Assembly: GCF_004118155.1 (NCBI RefSeq)
Contig: NZ_SAIQ01000001.1
Coordinates: 1,116,001 to 1,180,000, forward strand
DNA: 64,000 nucleotides
DNA from: Edaphocola flava
Lineage (GTDB): Bacteria; Bacteroidota; Bacteroidia; Chitinophagales; Chitinophagaceae
Reading direction: 5' to 3'
Every line of letters starts with the position of its first letter. Within the stretch, counting starts at the first letter, position 1. The translations under genes and the position numbers were made by a program. The notes under the pieces were generated by a model. The model saw only the letters and a list, made by a program, of their open reading frames with translations, made no database searches and was not told where the DNA came from. Shown here piece after piece: positions 17,631 to 26,532 of the stretch.

Positions 17631-18770
17631 ATGAAAAGATATTCTCCTTTTATTATTGGATGTGCTTTCCTGGGTTTGAGCTCTTGTAGCAACAGCCCTA
17701 AAGTAGATTCATTTAATGTACAAGGGACAATTAAGGATATGCCTAAAACAATGGTGTATCTGGAAGAAATAGGACTGAATAATGAATTAAAAATTACCGA
17801 TTCTGCAGAAAGCGGTTCTAATGGCGGTTTCAAGCTTTCTTGTACCAAGGATAAAGAACAAAAGATGTACCGTGTGAAAATGGGCACTAAGTTTATCCTG
17901 GTACTGAATGATGAACCTACTGTAAAGCTGAAAGCAGACTGGGATAATATTGAACAATATTCAGTGGCGGGATCTCCCGGGTCTTCCAGCCTTAAAAAAC
18001 TGGTGAATCAGATGTATGCTTATGACAAAATGTTCGAAGCATTACATATGTCTGTAGATAGTATCAATGCTTCTCCTAAGCATGACAGCCTGCTGACTGT
18101 TGCACAAAGTGAATACGACAATCGTATGAACGAGATGCGCAGCTATATGAAGCAGTATGCCGATACCACCAAGTTCCTGCCGGTAGCAGTATTGGCTGCA
18201 CTGCGTGTTGAGGATCTGCTTAATGATCAGACCTTCCTTGATAAGTTCACTAGTTCACTGGATAAACGATTTGGTAATCAAACGCTCGTTGCAGACTTTA
18301 AAAAACTCATCAATAGTTTTGGAGGCAGCACTAAAGTTAAAAGCAGTAGTGTAAAACTGCATACCCCGGCGCCGGAGTTCAACATTAAAGACTTCAACGG
18401 TCAATCAGTAACATTGAGCAAGTATAAAGGAAAGTATGTGCTCATAGACTTCTGGGCATCCTGGTGTCCTCCATGCCGTGAAGAGAACCCTAATGTAGTT
18501 GCTGTGTATAATACATTCAAAGACAAAAATTTCGACATCCTGGGGATCTCCTTAGATGATGATAAAGACAAGTGGAAGAATGCAATCAAAGAAGACCAGA
18601 TTACCTGGACACAGACAAGTGAACTGAAAGGGTGGAAGTCTTCAATTGTAGATTTGTATGGTATTGAATCAATCCCTTCCAATGTGCTTATAGATCCTAG
18701 CGGAAACGTAATCGGCATTAACCTTATGGGAGATGAGCTGAAGGCAAGACTTGAAGAATTGCTGAAATAG
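17631..18770 (+). CDS. TlpA-family thiol-disulfide oxidoreductase lipoprotein with DUF4369-like N-terminus
   Basis: 379 residues. Lipoprotein signal with lipobox LSSC (Cys19); N-terminal beta-rich DUF4369-like domain (about 25-120), a helical middle, and a C-terminal thioredoxin fold (about 240-379) with active site WCPPC (Cys279, Cys282) and cis-Pro segment ESIPSNVLID. Such proteins reduce or exchange disulfides outside the cytoplasm, for example in cytochrome maturation. No cytochrome c genes are adjacent, so the client is unknown. Confidence 0.88.
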   Translation: MKRYSPFIIGCAFLGLSSCSNSPKVDSFNVQGTIKDMPKTMVYLEEIGLNNELKITDSAESGSNGGFKLSCTKDKEQKMYRVKMGTKFILVLNDEPTVKLKADWDNIEQYSVAGSPGSSSLKKLVNQMYAYDKMFEALHMSVDSINASPKHDSLLTVAQSEYDNRMNEMRSYMKQYADTTKFLPVAVLAALRVEDLLNDQTFLDKFTSSLDKRFGNQTLVADFKKLINSFGGSTKVKSSSVKLHTPAPEFNIKDFNGQSVTLSKYKGKYVLIDFWASWCPPCREENPNVVAVYNTFKDKNFDILGISLDDDKDKWKNAIKEDQITWTQTSELKGWKSSIVDLYGIESIPSNVLIDPSGNVIGINLMGDELKARLEELLK

Positions 18771-18785
18771 AACATAAATAACCGT

Positions 18786-18834
18786 ATATAAAAAGAATCG
18801 CCGCAATCTATGATTGCGGCGATTCTTTTTATAT
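18786..18834. terminator. Bidirectional terminator with 23-bp stem
   Basis: Perfect 23-bp stem (18786-18808 / 18812-18834) with a TAT loop, lying between the convergent TlpA-like gene and fabH. Confidence 0.9.
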
Positions 18835-18846
18835 GTACTACTTTCT

Positions 18847-19836
18847 TTAGATAGCCCATTTCACATAGGTAGCACCCCATGTAAAACCACCACCAAAAGC
18901 AGCTAAGATAATATTATCACCTTTATTCAGTTGGCTTTCATACTCCCACAGACACAATGGTAGTGTACCGTTAGTTGTATTACCGTAACGCATAATGTTC
19001 AGCATTACCCTGTCTTCCGGAACATTCATACGGCTCGCAGTTGCATCGATAATACGTTTATTGGCCTGGTGTGGTACCAGCCATGCCACGTCCTCGCCTG
19101 ACAGGTTGTTACGGTCCATGATCTGTGCAGCAACGTCAGCCATATTAGTTACTGCAAATTTAAATACCGTCTGACCTTCCTGATATACGAAGTGTTCTTT
19201 ATTGGCAACAGTTTCCATAGTAGCAGGTCTTCTTGAACCACCAGCTTTCTGGTGCAGATGTACCCAGCCATTACCATCACTTTTCAGGATTGAGTCGATG
19301 ATACCATTACCCGAATCATCAGCCTCCAGCAATACTGCGCCGGCACCGTCACCGAAGATAATGCAGGTAGCGCGATCTTCATAGTTCATGATAGAACTCA
19401 TTTTATCACCACCTACTACGATTACTTTCTTACATCTGCCGTTTTCGATGAATTGTGCACCGGTATTTAAGGCATACATAAAACCACTACAGGCAGCATT
19501 AACATCAAAGCCAAAGGAATTGGTCAGACCGCAACCAGCCGCAATCAGGTTAGCTGTAGCCGGAAACTGCATATCCGGGGTAGTAGTAGCACAGATAATC
19601 AGATCAATCTCCGTTGGATCAAGATTCTTCTTTTCCAGTATTTGCTTTACCGCTTTAATACCCATTTCAGAAGTACCCATATCTGCACCTTTCAGAATGC
19701 GTCTTTCCAGGATACCCGTACGGCTACGGATCCATTCATCAGTAGTATCGATCATTGTTTCCAACTCCTGGTTCGTCAGCACATAATCCGGAACATATCC
19801 TCCTACTGCAGTAATGGCAGCGTGTGTTTTACTCAT
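18847..19836 (-). CDS. fabH: 3-oxoacyl-ACP synthase III (FabH)
   Basis: Condenses acetyl-CoA (or a branched acyl-CoA) with malonyl-ACP to begin fatty acid synthesis. 329 residues. Catalytic triad Cys116 (NAACSGFM), His256 (VPHQANKR) and Asn286 (YGNTTNGT); N-terminal [11 protein letters not shown]. Located 35 bases after fabG on the same strand. Since many Bacteroidota have two or three fabH copies, this may be one of several. Iso-branched substrates are typical for the phylum, but specificity cannot be read here. Confidence 0.93.
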   Translation of the reverse strand: MSKTHAAITAVGGYVPDYVLTNQELETMIDTTDEWIRSRTGILERRILKGADMGTSEMGIKAVKQILEKKNLDPTEIDLIICATTTPDMQFPATANLIAAGCGLTNSFGFDVNAACSGFMYALNTGAQFIENGRCKKVIVVGGDKMSSIMNYEDRATCIIFGDGAGAVLLEADDSGNGIIDSILKSDGNGWVHLHQKAGGSRRPATMETVANKEHFVYQEGQTVFKFAVTNMADVAAQIMDRNNLSGEDVAWLVPHQANKRIIDATASRMNVPEDRVMLNIMRYGNTTNGTLPLCLWEYESQLNKGDNIILAAFGGGFTWGATYVKWAI

Positions 19837-19871
19837 TTATAATAATATTAAAAAATAGCGAATTAATTATT

Positions 19872-20624
19872 TTACATGGTCATACCACCACATACATTAA
19901 TGGTCTGGCCAGTAATATAGCCACCCATATCAGAAGCCAGGAACAAAGCCGTGTTGGCAATTTCTTCTGGTTTCGCAAAGCGGGTCAGCGGTATTTTCGC
20001 CAGCCATTTATCTGCTCCTTCACCACCCTCTTTCAGGTAGTGGGTCATATCGGTTTCTACAAAACCTGGAGCGATAGCATTGCAACGAATGTTGCGGCTA
20101 CCCAGCTCAGCAGCGATAGACTTGGTAAATCCGATAATACCGGCTTTAGAAGCAGCATAAGCACTCTGTCCGGCATTACCCTGTACGCCAACTACAGAAC
20201 TCATATTGATGATGCTGCCTGAACGGGCTTTCATCATCGGGCGTATTACTTGTTTGGTCAGATTAAATACAGATTTAAGGTTAGCCTGCATCACTTCGTC
20301 CCATTGATCTTCAGTTACACGCAGTAACAGGTTATCGCGGGAGATGCCTGCATTATTTACACAAATATCTATGTTACCGAAATCTTTAACTACTTGGTTT
20401 ACCAATTGTTCAGCTTCTGCAAACTGTGCGGCATCACTTTTATAAGATTTTACCTGTACTCCCAGAGCAGCAACCTTTAACTCAATTGCTTTTGCTCTTT
20501 CTTCAGAAGACAGATATGTAAACGCAATGTTCGCTCCTTGTTCGGCAAATTTCAGTACAATGGCTTCACCAATGCCTCTGCTGCCGCCGGTGATCAATGC
20601 GGTTTTACCTTCTAATAGTTTCAT
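19872..20624 (-). CDS. fabG: 3-oxoacyl-ACP reductase (FabG)
   Basis: Short-chain dehydrogenase that reduces 3-oxoacyl-ACP with NADPH in each round of fatty acid elongation. 250 residues; cofactor motif TGGSRGIG (12-19), NNAG (90-93), catalytic Ser142/143, Tyr156 and Lys160 (SAYAASKAG), and C-terminal TGQTINVCGGMTM. First gene of a fabG-fabH unit with its own promoter. Confidence 0.93.
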   Translation of the reverse strand: MKLLEGKTALITGGSRGIGEAIVLKFAEQGANIAFTYLSSEERAKAIELKVAALGVQVKSYKSDAAQFAEAEQLVNQVVKDFGNIDICVNNAGISRDNLLLRVTEDQWDEVMQANLKSVFNLTKQVIRPMMKARSGSIINMSSVVGVQGNAGQSAYAASKAGIIGFTKSIAAELGSRNIRCNAIAPGFVETDMTHYLKEGGEGADKWLAKIPLTRFAKPEEIANTALFLASDMGGYITGQTINVCGGMTM

Positions 20625-20694
20625 TAGCAGTAATTTTGTAGATTTTTTTGATCAATAATTCTTAAACATTTCTGCTTTTTGTCAAAAGCGAACG

Positions 20695-20724
20695 CTAAGG
20701 TACATCATATTCCTATTATTCAAA
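20695..20724 (-). promoter_or_regulatory. Promoter of fabG-fabH
   Basis: On the minus strand TTTG (20724-20721), 18 bases, then TACCTTAG (20702-20695), one base off TAnnTTTG. It lies about 70 bases before the fabG start. Confidence 0.55.
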
Positions 20725-20876
20725 TAAAAAAGCACAAAATTATGATGTTCCGGGGCGCTTGAGGAGCCTTTAAAACCTTGTCTGGAACACATATAGACAA
20801 TTTCTATTATTTTTTTATTGTTTAGTGTAATATATAAATTATGTCTATGATCGGAACATTATTTTTATCAAATAGT

Positions 20877-20909
20877 TTTGGTTTTAGGAAAAGAATTTAA
20901 GTAAATTTG
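20877..20909 (+). promoter_or_regulatory. Promoter of the TPR gene
   Basis: TTTG (20877-20880), 21 bases, TAAATTTG (20902-20909), a full -33/-7 match, 20 bases before the ATG at 20930. Confidence 0.7.
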
Positions 20910-20929
20910 TTTAACCTAAATGATACGAT

Positions 20930-22357
20930 ATGTTTGACGATGACTGGAATGATGATGACGATTTTGCCGGAAGTATAGAGGAGCTGTTGAAAGAATACGA
21001 ATCTATAAAAAAAGGTGAAAGTGTCAGATTCTGGAACGAGCAGGAATTTGAATTGGTCATAGACTATTTCTATCAAAATAACCAGGAGGCTGAGGCACTG
21101 ATTGCTTGCGAGATTGCCCTGGTCCACCACCCTTTCTCTTCAGAATTTTATATACTTAAAGCAGAACTGCTTTTTCAATCACAGAAATACCGGCAGGCAA
21201 TCAGCGTGCTGGATGAGCTGGAGGCAAAAGACCAGCCTATATTAGAGGCCGTAATCCTGCGTTCTGATATCCTGGTCGCACAACTTAAATATGATCAGGC
21301 GGCCATGTTCCTGGAGCAGATGTCATTACAGTTTTCCGGAAAGGAAAAAATTGAGATCATGCTTGAGCTGGCGGAAGTCTATGATGAATGTGAGCAACTG
21401 GACGCTGTGTTTGATATCCTCAAGGCTATTTTGCAGATCGATCCTTCAAATGACGAGGCTCTGCATAAAATATGCTACTGGGCAGACTTTGCCGAAAAGC
21501 AGGAGGAAAGTATTGCCCTGCATCAGAAGTTGATTGACGATGCTCCTTATAATGCGCTGGCCTGGTTTAACCTGGGCTCGGCATATCAGGGACTTAAACT
21601 TTATGAAAAAGCTATTGATGCATACGAATATTGTGTAGCTATAGATGATAAGTTTGAATTTGCTTATCGTAATATGGCTGATGCATATATGCGCCTGAAG
21701 TGGTATGATAAGGCTATCGAGTCTCTCGAGAAAAACCTGGAGCTGGGTAAGCCCGAAGACGTCATTTTTGAGGCTATCGGACACTGTTTTGAAAAGAAGA
21801 AAAACTATCCCAAAGCCAGGCACTATTACCTGGAGGCTACCCGTCTTAATCCGACGGACGATGGTATATACTTCAAAATAGGACAGACCTATGCCCTGGA
21901 GCAGCAATGGGAAAAAGCCCTGAAGCAATTCGCGAAAGCCTATGAACTGAATAAAGAAAACGTTACCTATTGCCTGGCTTTAGGAAATTGTTTACTGGCG
22001 CTGAATGAAGGTGTAGAAGCCATTTCATGCTTCCTTACTGCAGTAAAATTAAAAACCAATTTTAAGAAAAGCTGGTTAGCCTTGATTCGTTGTTTATACC
22101 TGTTCGGTTTCTATGAAGAAGCATTGGAGCAGCTAATTGAGTCCCGCAATTTCTGTGAGCAATCTGCAGATTTCCTTTACTATCACTCTGTGATTCTGTT
22201 TGCACAAGGCAAAACCAAAGATGCCATGTTGAAACTGGAAGATGCTTTGGAAGAAGCACCACGCAAGCTGAAAATTGTAGAAGAACTGAACGCTGATATT
22301 ATGCACCGTAAGGCAGTTATAGACCTGGTGGCTAAGTATAAAAAATCTGGTAAATAG
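20930..22357 (+). CDS. Tetratricopeptide repeat protein
   Basis: 475 residues, no signal peptide. Very acidic N-terminus (MFDDDWNDDDDF), then roughly ten TPR units from about residue 40 to 450; the clearest are ALAWFNLGSAYQGLKLYEKAIDAYEYC, FAYRNMADAYMRLKWYDKAIESLEK and IYFKIGQTYALEQQWEKALKQFAKA. TPRs are protein-binding scaffolds, so a cytoplasmic adaptor role is likely; partners are unknown. It is monocistronic, bounded by its own promoter and terminator. Confidence 0.85.
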   Translation: MFDDDWNDDDDFAGSIEELLKEYESIKKGESVRFWNEQEFELVIDYFYQNNQEAEALIACEIALVHHPFSSEFYILKAELLFQSQKYRQAISVLDELEAKDQPILEAVILRSDILVAQLKYDQAAMFLEQMSLQFSGKEKIEIMLELAEVYDECEQLDAVFDILKAILQIDPSNDEALHKICYWADFAEKQEESIALHQKLIDDAPYNALAWFNLGSAYQGLKLYEKAIDAYEYCVAIDDKFEFAYRNMADAYMRLKWYDKAIESLEKNLELGKPEDVIFEAIGHCFEKKKNYPKARHYYLEATRLNPTDDGIYFKIGQTYALEQQWEKALKQFAKAYELNKENVTYCLALGNCLLALNEGVEAISCFLTAVKLKTNFKKSWLALIRCLYLFGFYEEALEQLIESRNFCEQSADFLYYHSVILFAQGKTKDAMLKLEDALEEAPRKLKIVEELNADIMHRKAVIDLVAKYKKSGK

Positions 22358-22378
22358 ATTTCGCTTATATCGAATCTG

Positions 22379-22418
22379 ATTACAAAAGCCGTTACAACAA
22401 TGTAACGGCTTTTGTAAT
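22379..22418 (+). terminator. Terminator of the TPR gene
   Basis: A 17-bp perfect stem (22379-22395 / 22402-22418) with a six-base loop, 21 bases after the stop codon. Confidence 0.85.
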
Positions 22419-22430
22419 ATCTGTAAAAGT

Positions 22431-22467
22431 AAAGAGGTCGCCGGCTTTAATAGCCGGCGACCTCTTT
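22431..22467 (-). terminator. Terminator of the Nfu gene
   Basis: A 16-bp GC-rich stem (22431-22446 / 22452-22467), loop TTAAT, placed just after the Nfu stop codon on the minus strand. Two separate hairpins stand back to back here instead of one shared terminator. Confidence 0.85.
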
Positions 22468-22487
22468 AAGATTTATAATGAATGAGT

Positions 22488-23084
22488 TTAGTCGTTTTCT
22501 GCAATTACCTCTTTTACTTCCGGAATCATGCGCTTCATCATACCTTCAATACCTGATTTTAGTGTGATCATAGAAGAAGGACAACCAGAGCAAGAACCTT
22601 GCAGAGCCAGTTTTACAATGCCATCATCATAACCGATAAAGCTGATTGCGCCACCGTCCATCTCTACAGCAGGTTTAACGTAGTTCTCCAGCATTTCCTT
22701 GATGCGTTTTACTACATCAGTATCATCGCCGCTGATCACGTTACCATCATTTTGCTTTTCAGGGATCAGCTCCTCGATAATAACTTCTTTACCCTCTTCC
22801 AGGTATGTTTTCAAGAACTGACGGATAGTAGGGATTACCTCTGTCCACTCAGTTTCCGGAGTTTTGGTTAAGGTCACAAAATTGCTGGCGATAAACACAC
22901 CTCTTACAAATGGGAAGGAAAATAATTCCTGAGCAAGTGGAGAAGGTTTCGCATCTTTTTCTTCAGGAAAATCGATACTGCGCCCTGGATACAAAAGTTT
23001 GTTGGCAACAAACTTCATTGTTTCCGGATTAGGAGTCATTTCAGTATAAATACTGACAATTGTATGGCCAGCTGCGTTCAACAT
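22488..23084 (-). CDS. Nfu-type iron-sulfur cluster carrier (NifU C-terminal domain protein)
   Basis: From ATG 23084, 198 residues. An N-terminal Nfu_N domain (about 8-95, YTEMTPNPETMKFVANK) is followed by a NifU-like domain (about 120-198) with the cluster-binding CSGC motif (Cys165, Cys168, then PSS). Delivers Fe-S clusters to apoproteins. The frame can be extended to 23135, but a perfect -7 box TACTTTTG at 23121-23114 lies inside that extension, so the shorter start is right. Confidence 0.92.
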   Translation of the reverse strand: MLNAAGHTIVSIYTEMTPNPETMKFVANKLLYPGRSIDFPEEKDAKPSPLAQELFSFPFVRGVFIASNFVTLTKTPETEWTEVIPTIRQFLKTYLEEGKEVIIEELIPEKQNDGNVISGDDTDVVKRIKEMLENYVKPAVEMDGGAISFIGYDDGIVKLALQGSCSGCPSSMITLKSGIEGMMKRMIPEVKEVIAEND

Positions 23085-23113
23085 GATTATGTTTTTTTTG
23101 TATATGAGTATGG

Positions 23114-23121
23114 CAAAAGTA
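23114..23121 (-). promoter_or_regulatory. -7 promoter box of the Nfu gene
   Basis: TACTTTTG on the minus strand, about 30 bases before the start codon at 23084. The -33 element is not clear. Confidence 0.5.
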
Positions 23122-23193
23122 CAAAAAAATACCAATGGAGATTTATAATAATCTCAATGGCACTAAAGAGAAAATTGATACTATAGCATACTC

Positions 23194-23661
23194 TTATGCT
23201 CCGCCACCAGGACCGAAGATCTGTTCCAGCCTTTTTTTACGGTAAGTAAAGATATTCTGTACCTTTTTATGAACAAATAATGCTCCTGCAATCCAGCCCA
23301 GGAAGGATTTGCCAATGTCATAATGCAAAATATCAGTCATGAGCACACCACCATCCTGTTCTTCAAAATGATGTTCATGATGCCACATCTTATAAGGTCC
23401 GCTTTTCTGGTTGTCGACAAAGAAACGATGCTCTTGTATATGAGTGATCTCCGTACACCAGCGCATTGGGATATGGGCAAAAGGCCGGATCACATACAGG
23501 ATAATAAGCCCCTGGTACATTTTATCCGGTATCGGAGAGATGATCTCAAATGTCATATCTTCCGGTGTTATATCCTGCAGATTAGCCGGAGTTGCAAAAT
23601 AGTTCCAGGCTTTATCCAGCGATACGGGTAGCCATTGTTTATGTATAAGTGTTCTGATCAA
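23194..23661 (-). CDS. SRPBCC-fold ligand-binding protein
   Basis: 155 residues, no signal peptide. Opens with the helix-grip pattern WLPVSLDKAWNYFATPANLQDITPEDM and contains MWHHEHHFEEQDGGVLMTDILHY, typical of a Bacteroidota SRPBCC subgroup often labelled ligand-binding protein. Ends in Gly-Gly-Gly-Ala. The function is unknown; hydrophobic-ligand binding is inferred from the fold. It lies between the Nfu gene and the beta-helix gene, with its own downstream spacing. Confidence 0.75.
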   Translation of the reverse strand: MIRTLIHKQWLPVSLDKAWNYFATPANLQDITPEDMTFEIISPIPDKMYQGLIILYVIRPFAHIPMRWCTEITHIQEHRFFVDNQKSGPYKMWHHEHHFEEQDGGVLMTDILHYDIGKSFLGWIAGALFVHKKVQNIFTYRKKRLEQIFGPGGGA

Positions 23662-23708
23662 TTGAATTTCTGCGTTTTAGACATTGTGAAGTTACTGATT
23701 TTAGCGCA

Positions 23709-23736
23709 AAAAGCCGGCCCTGTAAGGCCGGCTTTT
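23709..23736 (-). terminator. Terminator after the beta-helix gene
   Basis: An 11-bp GC-rich perfect stem (23709-23719 / 23726-23736) with T-run on both strands, 20 bases after the stop codon at 23756. Confidence 0.8.
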
Positions 23737-23755
23737 CTAAGGTGCAGGTATGCGC

Positions 23756-26101
23756 TTAATTTACTTTAGCCCATGCAGTAGCAAGATTATTGGTATTGAT
23801 ACCTTTAAGAATGTTGGTCGTACCCTCTGCTGCATCAAACCAGATATACTCCTCACCAATGTAGTTCGGTAGTCTTTCCGGCGCAATGGTATTCTTTTTG
23901 AATTTAGCATCAGGAATGCCTGTGTAAGTAATCCCATCCCCGATATGTATACCATTACGTACCGTAATTGCATTATCGACAATCGCGTTGTACCATCTGA
24001 AGGTTGGGGTAGTCGTATTAGAGGGCTCTTTTTTTATAGTTACATTTTCCAGGGTAATGGAAGTGTAACCATAACCAAAGCTTGATCCGAATACTGTAGC
24101 CGTTTCACCACCTGTCAGGTAAATGGTACTGTTTTTAAGAATGATCTCATTGGTAAACATAGATGGGTTATTATTGTAAGTACCTACAAGACCTACCGGA
24201 GAGAATTGAGCATCATACCCGTCGCTGCCCCGGTCGTTGCTCAGATAAACAGTACTGCCTTCAAACAATACTTTAGGATAAGCGCCGTTTGGCGGGCTGC
24301 CATAAAAACCATTGAAGTGGTAAGTGCCATTCTTGAAAGTACAGTTGATATAATTCAATTCTGCAATCGAGCTTGATCCCGTAAAGGCAACAGCTGTATT
24401 GTCAAAGGTGCAACCATTAAAGGTAATAACAGAACGATTACCCTGTAGGCATTGGAGAATATAATTCTTGAAGGTATTATTACGGATAATAGTACTATCG
24501 CTCTGGAAATAGGACATTGTCCTGATTTTGTTTTCAAAAATATTATCCGCTATCTCCGGACCAAAATTTGAATAGTTGAAGTTGCAATTCAGAAACGTAT
24601 TTTGTTTCATATTGGAGGTGAATGTAAAGTCCAGTCGCCCATTTTCAACATGGTTATTGATAAAGTTCATTTCCTTTGGAAACGCCATGGCAACGAAATT
24701 GCTGAAATAGTTGTTTGTGGTGTTTACTTTACGTGCCGCATATATGACATCCTGGTTAAAGTAAATAGCCCATGTCATTTTTTCAAATTGGTTATTATGG
24801 ATTTGCACCATATTTGCATCTGCAATAAGAATAGCAGTAGTTAAATTGTAAAAGCGATTATTTGTAATAGTAGTATTATAAGAACCGGCCACTATACCTA
24901 CTTTATGTTCTCCGATATCACAATTGTTAACTGTTATGTCCAGGCAGAAACTACCGCCGAAATTGATCTGGTATCCGCTGCCATATCCATTCATTTCTTT
25001 GTCTTCTCTCCAACCTAATCCATTGTTGTATAATTTGCAGGATTCAATGAGTGTATGATTCGTACCCCCACTAATGCCGCCCAGATGGTTGTCAACGAAC
25101 TCACAATTTTTCACAGTGAAATGGGAGCATGGATCAAAAGCAATCTGAAGATTAAAATATACATTCGCATCATTGCTGGCATAATTATAGGTTACAATGC
25201 GCAGATATTGGGCATTAACCGGACGTTTTATTTCTTCCAGTACCTGGTTTGTTTCTTTCGCAATTAATTGTTGGTTGGAATCATACCAGAAGAGTTCTGT
25301 TTGAGCTTTGTAAAAAGCAGCTTTCAATGTATTGCCATCTGCTTGTGTAAGGCTCAGTATGTTCTGATTTTCTGAAGTGCCGGATAACGTAAGCAGGTTG
25401 GTTTTATAAGTATTGTTAAGATCGATTGGCACGTAATTCAGGTTATCAGTGCCGTCAGTGAGTAAATCACCTTTACTGAATACTGGGTTCCAGCTTTCAT
25501 AACTGACCGGTGTATTGCTAATAATAATAGCCTCTCTCATAAATCCCCTGATGGTTGTATTTTCTACGGAACAGTGACGGGAACCGTGATCAAAGATGAT
25601 ACCAGAACTAATACTTTCATAGACCTCACCGGATACAAATGATCTCTGGTAAACATCACCGAGAATTTCTCCACCAATAATTTTGGCATTATTGGCTCGA
25701 TAGAATCCAAAGGCAAAACCATAGAATTTATATACTGGGTTACCCGAATTATCATAAGGACTGCGGTTTACACTGTCATACATCATTTCAATACGGCAAC
25801 CCGATAAATCAAATGTCGTATTGGAAGGAATGGCTACGCAGGTATTGTTTTCTCGTGCAGCCTGAAGGCCCTGTGGTCGGTTCAAAAAAGTAAACGTGTA
25901 TATGCCTTTGGGCAATTTTACAATAGATGCATTTAATGTATTTACGGCATAGTCAAGCGCAGCGTTGATTCCGTCAACATTGTTTTTCGCAATAGCGTAA
26001 TCGCTTGTGGTGTAAGGTTTCTGCGGCACCCAGTCTTTAGTAATATTGAACGCATCCAGTTCAATGAGATAGGTTGCCGGATTTTCTGATGGTGTTGGCA
26101 T
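23756..26101 (-). CDS. Large right-handed parallel beta-helix protein
   Basis: 781 residues. The N-terminus (about 30-75, DYAIAKNNVDGINAALDYA...IVKLPKGIYTF) is the entry cap usual in pectate-lyase-like and phage tailspike beta helices; many NN(x)F/NNxF coils follow (IHNNQFEK, TTNNYFSN, ITNNRFYN). No signal peptide, lipobox or T9SS domain is visible. Such folds act as polysaccharide-degrading or -binding enzymes; catalytic residues cannot be assigned. No phage structural genes are adjacent. Monocistronic. The closest general likeness I recognise is to tailspike-like proteins of Firmicutes, which would suggest transfer, but this is not proven. Confidence 0.75.
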   Translation of the reverse strand: MPTPSENPATYLIELDAFNITKDWVPQKPYTTSDYAIAKNNVDGINAALDYAVNTLNASIVKLPKGIYTFTFLNRPQGLQAARENNTCVAIPSNTTFDLSGCRIEMMYDSVNRSPYDNSGNPVYKFYGFAFGFYRANNAKIIGGEILGDVYQRSFVSGEVYESISSGIIFDHGSRHCSVENTTIRGFMREAIIISNTPVSYESWNPVFSKGDLLTDGTDNLNYVPIDLNNTYKTNLLTLSGTSENQNILSLTQADGNTLKAAFYKAQTELFWYDSNQQLIAKETNQVLEEIKRPVNAQYLRIVTYNYASNDANVYFNLQIAFDPCSHFTVKNCEFVDNHLGGISGGTNHTLIESCKLYNNGLGWREDKEMNGYGSGYQINFGGSFCLDITVNNCDIGEHKVGIVAGSYNTTITNNRFYNLTTAILIADANMVQIHNNQFEKMTWAIYFNQDVIYAARKVNTTNNYFSNFVAMAFPKEMNFINNHVENGRLDFTFTSNMKQNTFLNCNFNYSNFGPEIADNIFENKIRTMSYFQSDSTIIRNNTFKNYILQCLQGNRSVITFNGCTFDNTAVAFTGSSSIAELNYINCTFKNGTYHFNGFYGSPPNGAYPKVLFEGSTVYLSNDRGSDGYDAQFSPVGLVGTYNNNPSMFTNEIILKNSTIYLTGGETATVFGSSFGYGYTSITLENVTIKKEPSNTTTPTFRWYNAIVDNAITVRNGIHIGDGITYTGIPDAKFKKNTIAPERLPNYIGEEYIWFDAAEGTTNILKGINTNNLATAWAKVN

Positions 26102-26532
26102 TTTAAATGGTGTTTAGGGTTAATAAAACGACACATAAAAGAACATACAGTACAGGAGCATGATGATGATATGGCTGTGATACAGAGATGCACGCGACCC
26201 TTGATTAGTTACGCTGTACTGTATATCCTAAAATATGTGTCTGAAGCAAAGAAAGGGCGGGACTACGTCAGGCTATGTCACCGCGGATTTTTTTTACTGC
26301 TAATTGATTTTTTATTGCGCACTGTACTTGCGTAATAGACAAGGTTGAGTATTTATTTTTAAATTTATAGCCTTTCCCACACTGCATTTCATCAGTTGAT
26401 TGTTTGTTGAGTATTATTTGCGCATAACCATTGCGTAGTGTTGCGTGCATCTTTGCATTGTACAAAGCGAAAACAATAAAGCACTTTGCGGATAATAAGC
26501 GTACAGTAAAACAATTTGAAAACGAAAAAAAT
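26102..26532. other. Divergent intergenic region beta-helix / rtcB1
   Basis: 431 bases without a supported gene. Both gene-proximal halves contain the same 10-mer GCGTGCATCT, read outward in each direction: 26443-26452 on plus (toward rtcB1) and 26195-26186 on minus (toward the beta-helix gene), in both cases followed by (T/C)TG. On the plus strand this overlaps CATCTTTG (26448-26455), a near match to the -7 box. No strong hairpin is seen. Confidence 0.5.

Larger units (their letters stand above)
20625..20929. other. Divergent intergenic region fabG / TPR gene
   Basis: 305 bases, A/T-rich, with no reading frame worth calling. It holds two outward promoters, one for fabG (minus) and one for the TPR gene (plus), described separately. 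Nothing else stands out. Confidence 0.7.

Noticed and set aside
23756-26101. Prophage remnant around the beta-helix gene
   Set aside because: No capsid, tail, integrase or attachment-site sequence nearby; neighbours are ordinary chromosomal genes.
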